Part shown: positions 7,150 through 15,396 of the stretch, piece by piece
Layout of the letters: every line of letters starts with the position of its first letter
Numbering within the stretch: position 1 is the first letter of the stretch
NCBI RefSeq assembly: GCF_000372425.1
Contig: NZ_AQVD01000003.1
Span: 124,001 to 188,000, forward strand
Direction: 5' to 3'
DNA: 64,000 nucleotides
Origin: Streptococcus ferus DSM 20646
GTDB taxonomy: Bacteria > Bacillota > Bacilli > Lactobacillales > Streptococcaceae
The notes under the pieces: generated by a model
The model's database searches: none
Told to the model about the DNA's origin: nothing
What the model saw: only the letters and a program-made list of their open reading frames with translations
Position numbers and translations under genes: made by a program

Positions 7150-9333
7150 ATGAAAAATCTTAAGCAACTTGTTAGCTTCGAATTTTGGCAAAAATTCGGA
7201 AAATGCTTAATGGTGGTTATCGCTGTTATGCCAGCTGCTGGTTTGATGGTCAGTATCGGTAACTCCATTGGTCTGATTGATCCCAAGTCTACGATTCTAA
7301 CAACTGTTGGTTCTGTTGTTGCGCAGACCGGTTGGGCGGTTATTGGGAATCTCCATCTTTTGTTTGCTCTGGCTATCGGAGGAAGCTGGGCTAAGGAAAA
7401 GGCTGGTGGTGCTTTCGCAGCAGGTCTGTCCTTCCTTTTAATTAACCGTATCACTGGAGCTGTCTTTGGTGTAACCAGCGAATTGCTGGCCAAGGATGGT
7501 GCGACTGTCCAAACCATCTTTGGGCAAAAAATTCTGGTGGCGAACTATTTCACCAGCGTTCTCGAATACCCAGCGCTGAATATGGGTGTCTTTGTGGGGA
7601 TTATTGCTGGTTTTGTGGGAGCAACTGCTTACAATAAATACTATAATTTCCGTAAACTGCCAGATGCTTTATCTTTCTTTAACGGAAAACGTTTTGTTCC
7701 TTTCGTTGTTATTCTGCGTTCAACAGTTGTTGCGCTTATCTTGGCTGTTATCTGGCCAGTTATCCAATCAGGGATTAACGGTTTTGGGATGTGGATTGCC
7801 AGCTCGCAAGACACAGCTCCTTTCTTGGCGCCTTTCTTATATGGTACCCTAGAACGTCTTCTTCTGCCATTTGGTCTTCACCATATGCTGACCATTCCAA
7901 TGAACTATACCTCACTTGGCGGTACTTATGAAGTATTGACAGGTGCAGCCAAAGGAACTCAGGTCTTCGGTCAGGATCCGCTCTGGCTGGCTTGGGTGAC
8001 GGATTTGATTAACCTTAAGGGTGCTGGTGATACAGCAGCTTACAAAGATCTGTTGACAAGTGTCACACCAGCCCGCTTTAAAGTAGGTCAGATGATTGGT
8101 GCTTCTGCCATCTTGATGGGTGTTGCTTTAGCCATGTACCGTAATGTTGACCCTGACAAGAAGAAAAAATACAAGTCTATGTTCTTATCTGCTGCGGTTG
8201 CCGTCTTCTTGACAGGGGTAACTGAGCCGCTTGAGTATATGTTCATGTTTGCAGCTCTGCCGCTTTATCTTGTTTACGCTGTTGTTCAGGGGCTTGCTTT
8301 TGCTAGTGCAGACTTGGTTAACTTACGCCTGCACTCATTTGGGAATATCGAACTGCTGACACGTACGCCAATGGCGATTAAAGCAGGTCTCGGCGGAGAC
8401 TTGATTAACTTCGTGATTGTGTCAATTATCTTTGGTGTTGGGATGTACTTTATTTCCAGCTTTATGATTAAAAAATTCAACCTTGCCACAGCTGGCCGCA
8501 ATGGCAACTATGATGATGGCGATGATGCTGCTGAAACCGAAGGGGCAAGTGCAGCTGCAGCAGATGCCAATTCTCAAGTCGTGCAGATTATTAACCTTTT
8601 AGGTGGAAAAGCTAATATTTCTGATGTGGATGCTTGTATGACTCGTCTGCGTGTAACCGTTGCTGATGTTAATAAAGTCGGTGATGAAGCATCATGGAAA
8701 AAAGCCGGTGCGATGGGCTTGATTGTCAAGGGTTCAGGTGTTCAGGCTGTCTATGGTCCTAAAGCTGATATCCTGAAATCAGATATTCAAGATCTCTTGG
8801 ATTCTGGCGCGGACATTCCGGTAGTGGACGTCTCCGCTCAGGAAGAAAAAGCAGCTGCAGCTGTTGCCTTTAAAGGGGTAACGGAGGAAGTGCTTTCTGT
8901 CGCTGATGGTCAGGTGATTCCAATTACAGATGTTAAAGATCCTGTTTTTTCACAGAAAATGATGGGGGATGGTTTTGCGGTAGAGCCTGAGAATGGCAAT
9001 ATCTACGCCCCTGTATCGGGTGTGGCCACCAGCGTTTTTCCGACAAAACACGCTCTTGGTCTTTTGACAGATTCTGGTTTAGAAGTTCTGATTCACGTTG
9101 GTTTGGATACGGTTGCCCTCAATGGAGCACCATTCTCAGCCAAGGTTAAGGACGGTCAGCGAGTAGAAGCTGGAGATCTCCTCTTGGTGGCAGACTTAGA
9201 GGCTATCAAATCAGCCGATCGTGAAACAACTGTCATTGTTGCGTTCACCAATACCGCTGAATTAAAAACAGTAACACTTGAACAGACTGGACAGCAAGCT
9301 GCTAAGACACCTGTTGCCAAAGTAGAACTTTAA
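7150..9333 (+). CDS. malT: Maltose-specific PTS transporter EIICBA
   Basis: This 727-residue membrane permease takes up sugar while phosphorylating it. The domain order is EIIC (residues ~1-445, about ten hydrophobic segments), EIIB (~475-555, phospho-cysteine Cys496 in DACMTRLRV), then EIIA (~590-725, phospho-histidine His649 in IHVGLDTV). EIICBA proteins of this type carry glucose or maltose. The neighbours (MalR operator, maltose-6-phosphate phosphatase, maltose phosphorylase) point to maltose, delivered as maltose 6'-phosphate. An alternative TTG start at 7120 would add ten residues. I chose the ATG at 7150, which is 5 bases from AGGAGG. A linker rich in Ala and Asp joins EIIC to EIIB. 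Confidence 0.9.
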   Translation: MKNLKQLVSFEFWQKFGKCLMVVIAVMPAAGLMVSIGNSIGLIDPKSTILTTVGSVVAQTGWAVIGNLHLLFALAIGGSWAKEKAGGAFAAGLSFLLINRITGAVFGVTSELLAKDGATVQTIFGQKILVANYFTSVLEYPALNMGVFVGIIAGFVGATAYNKYYNFRKLPDALSFFNGKRFVPFVVILRSTVVALILAVIWPVIQSGINGFGMWIASSQDTAPFLAPFLYGTLERLLLPFGLHHMLTIPMNYTSLGGTYEVLTGAAKGTQVFGQDPLWLAWVTDLINLKGAGDTAAYKDLLTSVTPARFKVGQMIGASAILMGVALAMYRNVDPDKKKKYKSMFLSAAVAVFLTGVTEPLEYMFMFAALPLYLVYAVVQGLAFASADLVNLRLHSFGNIELLTRTPMAIKAGLGGDLINFVIVSIIFGVGMYFISSFMIKKFNLATAGRNGNYDDGDDAAETEGASAAAADANSQVVQIINLLGGKANISDVDACMTRLRVTVADVNKVGDEASWKKAGAMGLIVKGSGVQAVYGPKADILKSDIQDLLDSGADIPVVDVSAQEEKAAAAVAFKGVTEEVLSVADGQVIPITDVKDPVFSQKMMGDGFAVEPENGNIYAPVSGVATSVFPTKHALGLLTDSGLEVLIHVGLDTVALNGAPFSAKVKDGQRVEAGDLLLVADLEAIKSADRETTVIVAFTNTAELKTVTLEQTGQQAAKTPVAKVEL

Positions 9334-9339
9334 CAAATG

Positions 9340-9370
9340 GAATCGTTTGATGCAAGACATCAAACGATTC
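9340..9370 (+). promoter_or_regulatory. Intra-operon hairpin between malT and mapP
   Basis: GAATCGTTTGATG and its perfect complement form a 13-bp stem with a 5-base loop just after the malT stop codon. The T-tract after it is short (TTGTTT). It is more likely an mRNA-processing or stability element, or a partial terminator, than a full terminator. Confidence 0.65.
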
Positions 9371-9389
9371 TTGTTTAGAAGGAAAAGAG

Positions 9390-10211
9390 ATGGCTAAATT
9401 TTTAACTTTAAATACCCACAGCTGGATGGAAGAGGCTCCTCTCGACAAGTTAGAGATTTTGGCAGATGCGATTCTGGAAGAGGACTATGATGCCATCTGC
9501 CTGCAAGAAATCAATCAGCTGTTAGACAGTGAGCCGACAGCCTCTCCCTTGAATTATGTCGAAGTGGCAGGAGCACCAGCTATTCATGACGATCATTATG
9601 CCCTGAAATTGGTCCAACTCCTGTCTCAAAAAGGCAGGGATTACTACTGGTCTTGGGCTTATAATCACATCGGCTTTGATATTTACCAAGAAGGGGTGGC
9701 GATTTTATCGAAACAGCCGCTAGAAGCACGTTCGATTTTGGTCTCAGAGGTTGATGATGAGACCGATTATCACACCCGACGGGCTCTAATGGCTAAAACC
9801 CAAGTAGATGGGAGAGATGTGGTTCTTGTCAGCCTCCATCTGTCTTGGTGGGGTAAGGGCTTTGAGGAAGAGTGGCAAAAGTTGGAAACAGAGCTGAAAA
9901 AGCTGGACAGTCCTTTGGTGCTTATGGGAGATTTCAATAATCCCCAAGGTAATTCAGGCTATCGCCGGATCCTGTCATCAGACTTGAGGCTGCAAGACAG
10001 CCACTTCGCAGCGCAGAGAAGTTACGGTCAGGCGACTATTGAAAAAGATATTGCTGGCTGGGAAGGCAACAAGGAAGCGCTCAAGGTTGATTATATTTTT
10101 GCCAGTCAGAGCTTCACCGTTGAGACGTCTCAGGTCATCTTTGATGGTAGCCATTATCCGCAAATCAGTGATCACTGCGGCTTGGCCAGTCAGATGGAAG
10201 TAGGCGATTAG
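9390..10211 (+). CDS. mapP: Maltose 6'-phosphate phosphatase (EEP superfamily)
   Basis: The 273-residue protein belongs to the endonuclease/exonuclease/phosphatase superfamily. It has CLQEINQ with the metal-binding glutamate, VSLHLSWW, GDFNNPQG and the C-terminal SDHCGL histidine motif. By family alone it could be a nuclease. Its place right after a maltose PTS and ahead of maltose phosphorylase matches Enterococcus faecalis MapP, which removes phosphate from intracellular maltose 6'-phosphate to give free maltose. That step is needed to connect a PTS to a phosphorylase. No signal peptide is present, so it acts in the cytoplasm. It has an AGAAGGAAAAGAG ribosome site, and its stop TAG directly abuts the malM start. 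Confidence 0.82.
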   Translation: MAKFLTLNTHSWMEEAPLDKLEILADAILEEDYDAICLQEINQLLDSEPTASPLNYVEVAGAPAIHDDHYALKLVQLLSQKGRDYYWSWAYNHIGFDIYQEGVAILSKQPLEARSILVSEVDDETDYHTRRALMAKTQVDGRDVVLVSLHLSWWGKGFEEEWQKLETELKKLDSPLVLMGDFNNPQGNSGYRRILSSDLRLQDSHFAAQRSYGQATIEKDIAGWEGNKEALKVDYIFASQSFTVETSQVIFDGSHYPQISDHCGLASQMEVGD

Positions 10212-11243
10212 ATGGCAGAATTATTTGGAACTTACCAAGGACAGCCTGTTTTTGCCTATCAGCTCAGTAACAGCCAAGCCTGCCATGTAAGGATTCTTAA
10301 TTTAGGCGGCATTGTTCAGGAATTTTCGCTGCCTCTGGCAGACGGCAAGCGTCACAATCTGGTAGTTCATTTTGATGACATTGTGGCTTATTACCAGAAT
10401 CCCTATCAGGTGAATAAGCAAATTGGTCGAGTTGCCGGTCGGATTAAGGAGGCTCGTTTTGATTTGAAGGGTCAGTCCTATCAATTGGAGGCCAATGATG
10501 GCAGACACTTGCTCCATGGAGGAAGCAGAGGACTCAGTCAGGTTTTCTTTGCGGCTGATCAGCCTAATCCCCAGCAGCTGGTGCTGAAATGCCAGTTGAG
10601 GACAGTGCAAGACGGCTTTCCGGGGGACATTGATCTTACCATCACCTATAGCCTAGACGATGATAATCAGCTGACGATTCACTATCAGGCCAGTGCTGGC
10701 AATCGAGCCACGGTGTTTGATCCGACCCTTCATATTTACTGGGCTTTAAGCCATCATTTAGAAGGGGTTGCGCTGCAAATTGACAGCCCGGCAATTCTAG
10801 AAACAACCAGTGATAAAATCCCAACGGGCCGGAAAATCAGTGTGGCGGGAAGCGCCTATGATTTTAGGCAACGAAAGCCAATTTCTTTGGCACTAAATGA
10901 GCTGCGGCAAGAGGGACGCTTAGCGCTTGATGACGCCTATGAAGTGACCGCTGATTTCAGCAGGCCGCAAGCCTATCTATGGGATAGACAGCAAGGCTAT
11001 TGTTTAGAGATTTTCAGTAGCCGCAATGGTCTGATTGTTTTCACGGCGAATCCGTTTGATCAGGCGGCGGCAGACCAAGGGATTTTTAATGCCCTGGCGA
11101 CAGAACCTCAAACGCTGCCAGATGCTCTCCACCATCCAGAATGGGGGGACATCAGCTTAGCAGCAGGAGAAGTGAAAGAGTACACAATGGCCTTTAAGGT
11201 CAAGCAGATGGAAGAAGGAAGAGAAGATGAAACGAATTTTTGA
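10212..11243 (+). CDS. malM: Aldose 1-epimerase (maltose mutarotase)
   Basis: The 343-residue protein is a GalM-type mutarotase that interconverts alpha and beta anomers of sugars. Motifs include NLGGIVQEFSLP near the N-terminus, QIGRVAGRI, the NDGRHLLHGG loop with a catalytic histidine, and the DDAYEV segment with the conserved aspartate. In a phosphorylase pathway, an epimerase keeps maltose or glucose in the anomer needed by the next enzyme. The ATG at 10212 follows the mapP stop directly. Its 3' end overlaps malP by 17 bases, so it is strongly coupled within the maltose operon. Substrate choice (maltose rather than galactose) is inferred from context. Confidence 0.87.
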   Translation: MAELFGTYQGQPVFAYQLSNSQACHVRILNLGGIVQEFSLPLADGKRHNLVVHFDDIVAYYQNPYQVNKQIGRVAGRIKEARFDLKGQSYQLEANDGRHLLHGGSRGLSQVFFAADQPNPQQLVLKCQLRTVQDGFPGDIDLTITYSLDDDNQLTIHYQASAGNRATVFDPTLHIYWALSHHLEGVALQIDSPAILETTSDKIPTGRKISVAGSAYDFRQRKPISLALNELRQEGRLALDDAYEVTADFSRPQAYLWDRQQGYCLEIFSSRNGLIVFTANPFDQAAADQGIFNALATEPQTLPDALHHPEWGDISLAAGEVKEYTMAFKVKQMEEGREDETNF

Positions 11244-13482
11244 CATTGATGCATGGAAGGTTCTTGCGCATGATTTGCCGAAAGAGGACAAGCGCCTTCA
11301 AGAGAGTATGACCTCTATCGGAAATGAATACATGGGCATGCGCGGTATGTTTGAAGAAACGTATTCCGGTGACAGCCACAAGGGGATTTACCTTGGAGGT
11401 GTTTGGTTCCCAGATAAAACGCGTGTTGGCTGGTGGAAAAATGGCTACCCTGACTATTTTGGCAAGGCTATCAATGCGGTTGACTTTGTCAGTCTGGATA
11501 TCAAGATTAATGGTCAGTCTGTCGATTTGGCGGTGGATAGCTTTACGGACTATCAGGTCTGCCTTGATATGAAAGAGGGGGTTCTTTACCGCTCCTATGT
11601 CGTGACGAAGGGAGCTGCTAAGGTTAAAATCAGCTTTGAGCGCTTTGTCAGCGCCGCTTTCAAGGAGCTCTATGCCAACCGTATTTACTTTGAAAATCTT
11701 TCTGCTGCCCCTGTTGAACTCGAAGTGACCTCTTTCATTGATGCCAATGTTTTCAATGAAGATGCCAACTATGATCAACAATTTTGGCAAGTGTTAGCTA
11801 AGAAAGCTAATCAGGAAGAGATAGCGTTAAAAGCGCAGACCATTGCCAATCCTTTTGGAGTGCCTCAATTTACCACTCTGATGACTGCTGAGCATCACAC
11901 CGACTTGGCGGTTCAGACTGCCAAAGAGAGCGATAAGGCTGTCAGCCTGACCTTGGCTGGTCAGTTGGCTGCCGGAGAGAGCAAGGTATTTGAAAAGCGG
12001 GTCATCGTTGTGACGTCGCGTGATTACGAAGATGCCAACCGTTTAGACGCAGCTGCCAGCGACTTGTTGGCTAAGCAGAGTCAGCAAAGTTTTGATACCC
12101 TGAAGGCAGCTCAGGTAGCTGCTTGGGCCAAACGCTGGGCTAAGGCGGATGTGGTTATCGAAGGAGACGATGAAGCGCAGCAGGGGATTCGTTTCAATCT
12201 CTTCCAGCTCTTCTCAACTTACTATGGACAAGATGCCCGTCTCAATATTGGTCCTAAAGGCTTTACCGGTGAAAAATACGGCGGAGCAACCTACTGGGAT
12301 ACAGAGGCTTTTGCAGTCCCGCTTTTCTTATCTGTTGCTGATCCAGAAGTAAGCAAAACCTTGCTGCAATACCGTCACAATCAGCTCCCTGGAGCTTATC
12401 ACAATGCCGGCCAGCAGGATCTAGCAGGTGCGCTTTATCCTATGGTGACTTTTAATGGGATTGAGTGTCATAACGAGTGGGAAATCACTTTTGAAGAAAT
12501 TCATCGAAATGGTTCAATCGCTTATGCCATCTATAATTACACTCGTTACACAGGTGATGAAAGCTATGTGACTGGCGATGGCTTTGATGTCTTGGTTGGT
12601 ATTGCCCGTTTCTGGGCAGACCGTGTCCACTATTCTAAACGCCATGACGCTTATATGATGCATGGGGTAACCGGGCCAAATGAATACGAAAACAACATCA
12701 ACAACAATTGGTACACCAATTTCTTAGCCAAATGGTGCCTGACTTATACGGATCAAATAGCAGACAAGGTCTCTGAAGCGAAACGTGACGAACATGGCTT
12801 AAGCAGCCAAGAGCGGTCTAAGTGGCGAGACATTGTGGCGAAATTCTATCTGCCAGAAGATGAAGAATTGGGAATCTTTGTTCAGCATGATGGCTTCTTA
12901 GACAAGGATTTGACGCCGGTTGCAGAGCTAGATCCAAAACATCTGCCGCTGAACCAAAATTGGTCATGGGATCGAATTCTGCGCTCACCTTATATTAAGC
13001 AGGCTGATGTCCTTCAAGGGATTTACTACTTTATCGATGACTTTAGTCAGGAAGCGAAAAAACGGAATTTTGAGTTCTATGAACCGCTCACGGTCCATGA
13101 ATCCAGTCTGTCACCATCTATTCACTCTATTTTAGCGGCCGACTTGCAGATGGAAGACAAAGCGGTTGAAATGTACGCTCGGACTGCCCGACTCGATCTT
13201 GACAACTACAATAATGATACCGAAGATGGTCTCCATATTACCTCGATGACAGGTTCTTGGCTGTCCATTGTCCAAGGTTTTGCTGGAATGCGTGTGCGTG
13301 AGGGGCGGCTGCATTTTGCACCGTTTGTTCCTCAAAGCTGGAATGGCTACCAGTTCCATATCAACTTCAGAGGCCGTCTGCTTTTGGTTTCTGTTGCTAA
13401 AGAGGGCAGTAAGATTGATCTCCTTGAAGGGGATGATTTAACCATTGTTTTAGATGGTCAAGAAGTTATCTTAAGCAATTAG
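11227..13482 (+). CDS. malP: Maltose phosphorylase, glycoside hydrolase family 65
   Basis: MalP splits maltose with inorganic phosphate into beta-glucose 1-phosphate and glucose in the cytoplasm. The 751-residue length is typical of GH65. It has an N-terminal beta-sandwich domain (to ~270), a helical linker and an (alpha/alpha)6 catalytic barrel (~310-650). The general-acid glutamate sits in GVTGPNEYENN, and GYWDTEAF-like GATYWDTEAF occurs in the barrel. Other GH65 members act on trehalose or kojibiose. The maltose assignment follows from the adjacent maltose PTS, MapP and beta-phosphoglucomutase. The ATG lies inside the malM end and has GGAAGAGAAG upstream. Confidence 0.9.
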   Translation: MKRIFDIDAWKVLAHDLPKEDKRLQESMTSIGNEYMGMRGMFEETYSGDSHKGIYLGGVWFPDKTRVGWWKNGYPDYFGKAINAVDFVSLDIKINGQSVDLAVDSFTDYQVCLDMKEGVLYRSYVVTKGAAKVKISFERFVSAAFKELYANRIYFENLSAAPVELEVTSFIDANVFNEDANYDQQFWQVLAKKANQEEIALKAQTIANPFGVPQFTTLMTAEHHTDLAVQTAKESDKAVSLTLAGQLAAGESKVFEKRVIVVTSRDYEDANRLDAAASDLLAKQSQQSFDTLKAAQVAAWAKRWAKADVVIEGDDEAQQGIRFNLFQLFSTYYGQDARLNIGPKGFTGEKYGGATYWDTEAFAVPLFLSVADPEVSKTLLQYRHNQLPGAYHNAGQQDLAGALYPMVTFNGIECHNEWEITFEEIHRNGSIAYAIYNYTRYTGDESYVTGDGFDVLVGIARFWADRVHYSKRHDAYMMHGVTGPNEYENNINNNWYTNFLAKWCLTYTDQIADKVSEAKRDEHGLSSQERSKWRDIVAKFYLPEDEELGIFVQHDGFLDKDLTPVAELDPKHLPLNQNWSWDRILRSPYIKQADVLQGIYYFIDDFSQEAKKRNFEFYEPLTVHESSLSPSIHSILAADLQMEDKAVEMYARTARLDLDNYNNDTEDGLHITSMTGSWLSIVQGFAGMRVREGRLHFAPFVPQSWNGYQFHINFRGRLLLVSVAKEGSKIDLLEGDDLTIVLDGQEVILSN

Positions 13483-13491
13483 GAGGGCTGT

Positions 13492-14148
13492 ATGAAAGGT
13501 GTATTATTTGATTTAGATGGTGTGATTGCAGATACAGCCGTTTTTCACTTTGCCGCTTGGCGGAAATTGGTCAGAGACCATTTTCGGGCTGAACTGCCGG
13601 ATGAGCTGGAAGAAAAAACCAAAGGGGTTAGTCGAGAAGATTCTCTAAAAGTCATTTTAGACTACCTTCAGCTGAGCGTTTCTGACGAGGAGTTTGCGGC
13701 TTTGGCTGCGGAAAAAAACGAAGCCTATGTCGAAACTCTAGAGGATTTAAAACCAGCCCATATACTACCGGGAATTGCAGATTTAATTTCTGACTTTAAG
13801 CAAGCGGGATTAAAACTGGGCCTTGCTTCTGCCAGTAAGAATGGTCCGATTATTTTAGATAAATTGGGATTGGCTGATGCTTTTGATGCCATCGCAGATC
13901 CAGCCAAAGTGGCTCAGGGCAAACCGGCTCCGGATATTTTCTTGGCAGCAGCTGCAGCTTTAAATCTCCAGCCTGCAGACTGTGTCGGTCTTGAAGATTC
14001 CGTTGCCGGAGTGACAGCTATCAATGCTGCGGGAATGGTTTCTATCGGTATCGGAGGGGCGGAATTGGCTCATGCCAGCGAGCGTTTTGAAAGCACATCA
14101 GACCTCAGTTACCCAGCCATTGAAGCGGCTTGGCAGGCTAATCGCTAA
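13492..14148 (+). CDS. pgmB: Beta-phosphoglucomutase
   Basis: PgmB converts beta-glucose 1-phosphate, released by maltose phosphorylase, to glucose 6-phosphate for glycolysis. The 218-residue HAD-superfamily protein begins with FDLDGVIADT, where Asp7 is the phospho-acceptor and Asp9 the acid/base. The cap domain has the TKGVSREDSL loop. LASASKNG and GLEDSVAGV supply the other HAD motifs. An AGGAGG ribosome site lies 6-7 bases before the ATG and 9 bases after malP, so it is the last gene of the maltose operon and is closed by a strong terminator. Maltose-derived carbon thus enters glycolysis partly without ATP cost. Confidence 0.95.
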   Translation: MKGVLFDLDGVIADTAVFHFAAWRKLVRDHFRAELPDELEEKTKGVSREDSLKVILDYLQLSVSDEEFAALAAEKNEAYVETLEDLKPAHILPGIADLISDFKQAGLKLGLASASKNGPIILDKLGLADAFDAIADPAKVAQGKPAPDIFLAAAAALNLQPADCVGLEDSVAGVTAINAAGMVSIGIGGAELAHASERFESTSDLSYPAIEAAWQANR

Positions 14149-14151
14149 TTT

Positions 14152-14180
14152 AAAAACCAACCTCATTTGAGGTTGGTTTT
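14152..14180 (+). terminator. Terminator of the maltose operon
   Basis: AAAACCAACCTCA and TGAGGTTGGTTTT form a 13-bp stem with a minimal loop followed by T residues. It lies between convergent pgmB and the M42 peptidase gene and could serve both. Confidence 0.9.
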
Positions 14181-14198
14181 TCGTTTATACAGATGTCC

Positions 14199-15233
14199 TT
14201 AGAGCATTTTACTTTTGAGATAGGCATCAACCAGACGTTCCGTAGCTTGGACAGAATCGATATGCGTGCGTTCGTAGGAGTGGCTGGACTCGATACCGGC
14301 TCCGAGCAAGGCATGGCGGACATCACTGCCGGCTCTCAAGGCTGCGGAGGCATCCGAACCATAATAAGGATAGATATCCAGTTTATAAGGGATATTGCCT
14401 TTTTCAGCGAGGGAAACCAAGTGCTGCCGGAGCTCATAATGGTAAGGGCCGGAGCCGTCCTTGACACAGATTGAAGCGCTGTATTCGTCGGTCTGCTGGT
14501 CATCTCCCATGGCTCCCATATCAACTGCCAGATACTCTACGACTTTTTCGGGAATATTGGAATTAGCACCGTAGCCGATCTCTTCATTATTTGAGAAATA
14601 AAAATGAGTTGTATAGGGCAGCTGGATTTTTTCTTCTCGATAGGTCTTGAGCAGATTGAGCAGGATGGCTGCTGAGACTTTATCATCAAGATGGCGGGAT
14701 TTGATAAAACCGGATGCTGTCACCACGACGCGGGGATCAAAAGAGATAAAATCCCCCACTTCAATGCCCAGAGCGCGTGTTTCTGCTTCTGTGCTGACTT
14801 TTTCGTCCAGACGAATTTCCATGCTGTCTTGGTTACGCTCAGCTGTGCCGGCATCTTTATAGACATGGACAGATGTTTGATGAAGGAGAATTGTTCCAGA
14901 TATGTTATGACCGTTTTTGCTGACATGGATCGTACAGTTTTCGCCTTCGATGGCATTATAAACAAAACCACCAATCAGATCCATTTTAAGACGGCCATCT
15001 GGTTTGACAGCGCGGACAATAGCTCCCAGCGTGTCCAAGTGAGCTGTTAGAATACGATGCTGCTGGTCATTGGTTCCGGGAACAGTCACCATAATGCTGC
15101 CTTTATTGGTGCGGTTTGCCTGATAACCATAACTAGTAACTTCTCGAGCGACATAATCCATGATTTCTGTCGTATAGCCAGTTGGAGACGGGATATTGGT
15201 TAAACGTTGAATATAGTTAATTGTCTGAGACAT
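14199..15233 (-). CDS. M42 family metallopeptidase (glutamyl aminopeptidase-like)
   Basis: The 344-residue cytoplasmic protein belongs to the M42 dinuclear metalloaminopeptidases. The metal and catalytic residues are recognisable: the histidine in LTAHLDTLGA, the bridging aspartate in SRHLDDKVSAA, the catalytic glutamate pair in NNEEIGYGAN, the aspartate in AVDMGAMG, and the C-terminal histidine in IESSHSYERTH. These enzymes remove N-terminal residues from peptides. Substrate preference cannot be read here. The ATG at 15233 has AGGAGA 6 bases upstream, and the family start (MSQTINYI) supports it over an upstream start at 15299. It is convergent with the maltose operon and has its own promoter region behind the terminator of the MucBP gene. 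Confidence 0.88.
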   Translation of the reverse strand: MSQTINYIQRLTNIPSPTGYTTEIMDYVAREVTSYGYQANRTNKGSIMVTVPGTNDQQHRILTAHLDTLGAIVRAVKPDGRLKMDLIGGFVYNAIEGENCTIHVSKNGHNISGTILLHQTSVHVYKDAGTAERNQDSMEIRLDEKVSTEAETRALGIEVGDFISFDPRVVVTASGFIKSRHLDDKVSAAILLNLLKTYREEKIQLPYTTHFYFSNNEEIGYGANSNIPEKVVEYLAVDMGAMGDDQQTDEYSASICVKDGSGPYHYELRQHLVSLAEKGNIPYKLDIYPYYGSDASAALRAGSDVRHALLGAGIESSHSYERTHIDSVQATERLVDAYLKSKML

Positions 15234-15368
15234 AGGTTCTCCTTTATATGATTCACGGAAGAGACGGGGCGAATGTTTCATATATAAGATTCCAAACATT
15301 CGCGTAAGTCCGTCAGGCAGTTAGTCACTACCTAATTATACCATAGCTAAGCAGAGGTTTAGATTCAA

Positions 15369-15396
15369 AAAAGATTGAGGAAGTACTCAATCTTTT
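15369..15396 (-). terminator. Terminator of the MucBP adhesin gene
   Basis: AAAAGATTGAG and CTCAATCTTTT form an 11-bp stem around a 6-base loop. The arm overlaps the adhesin stop codon. It separates the adhesin from the M42 peptidase gene. Confidence 0.85.
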
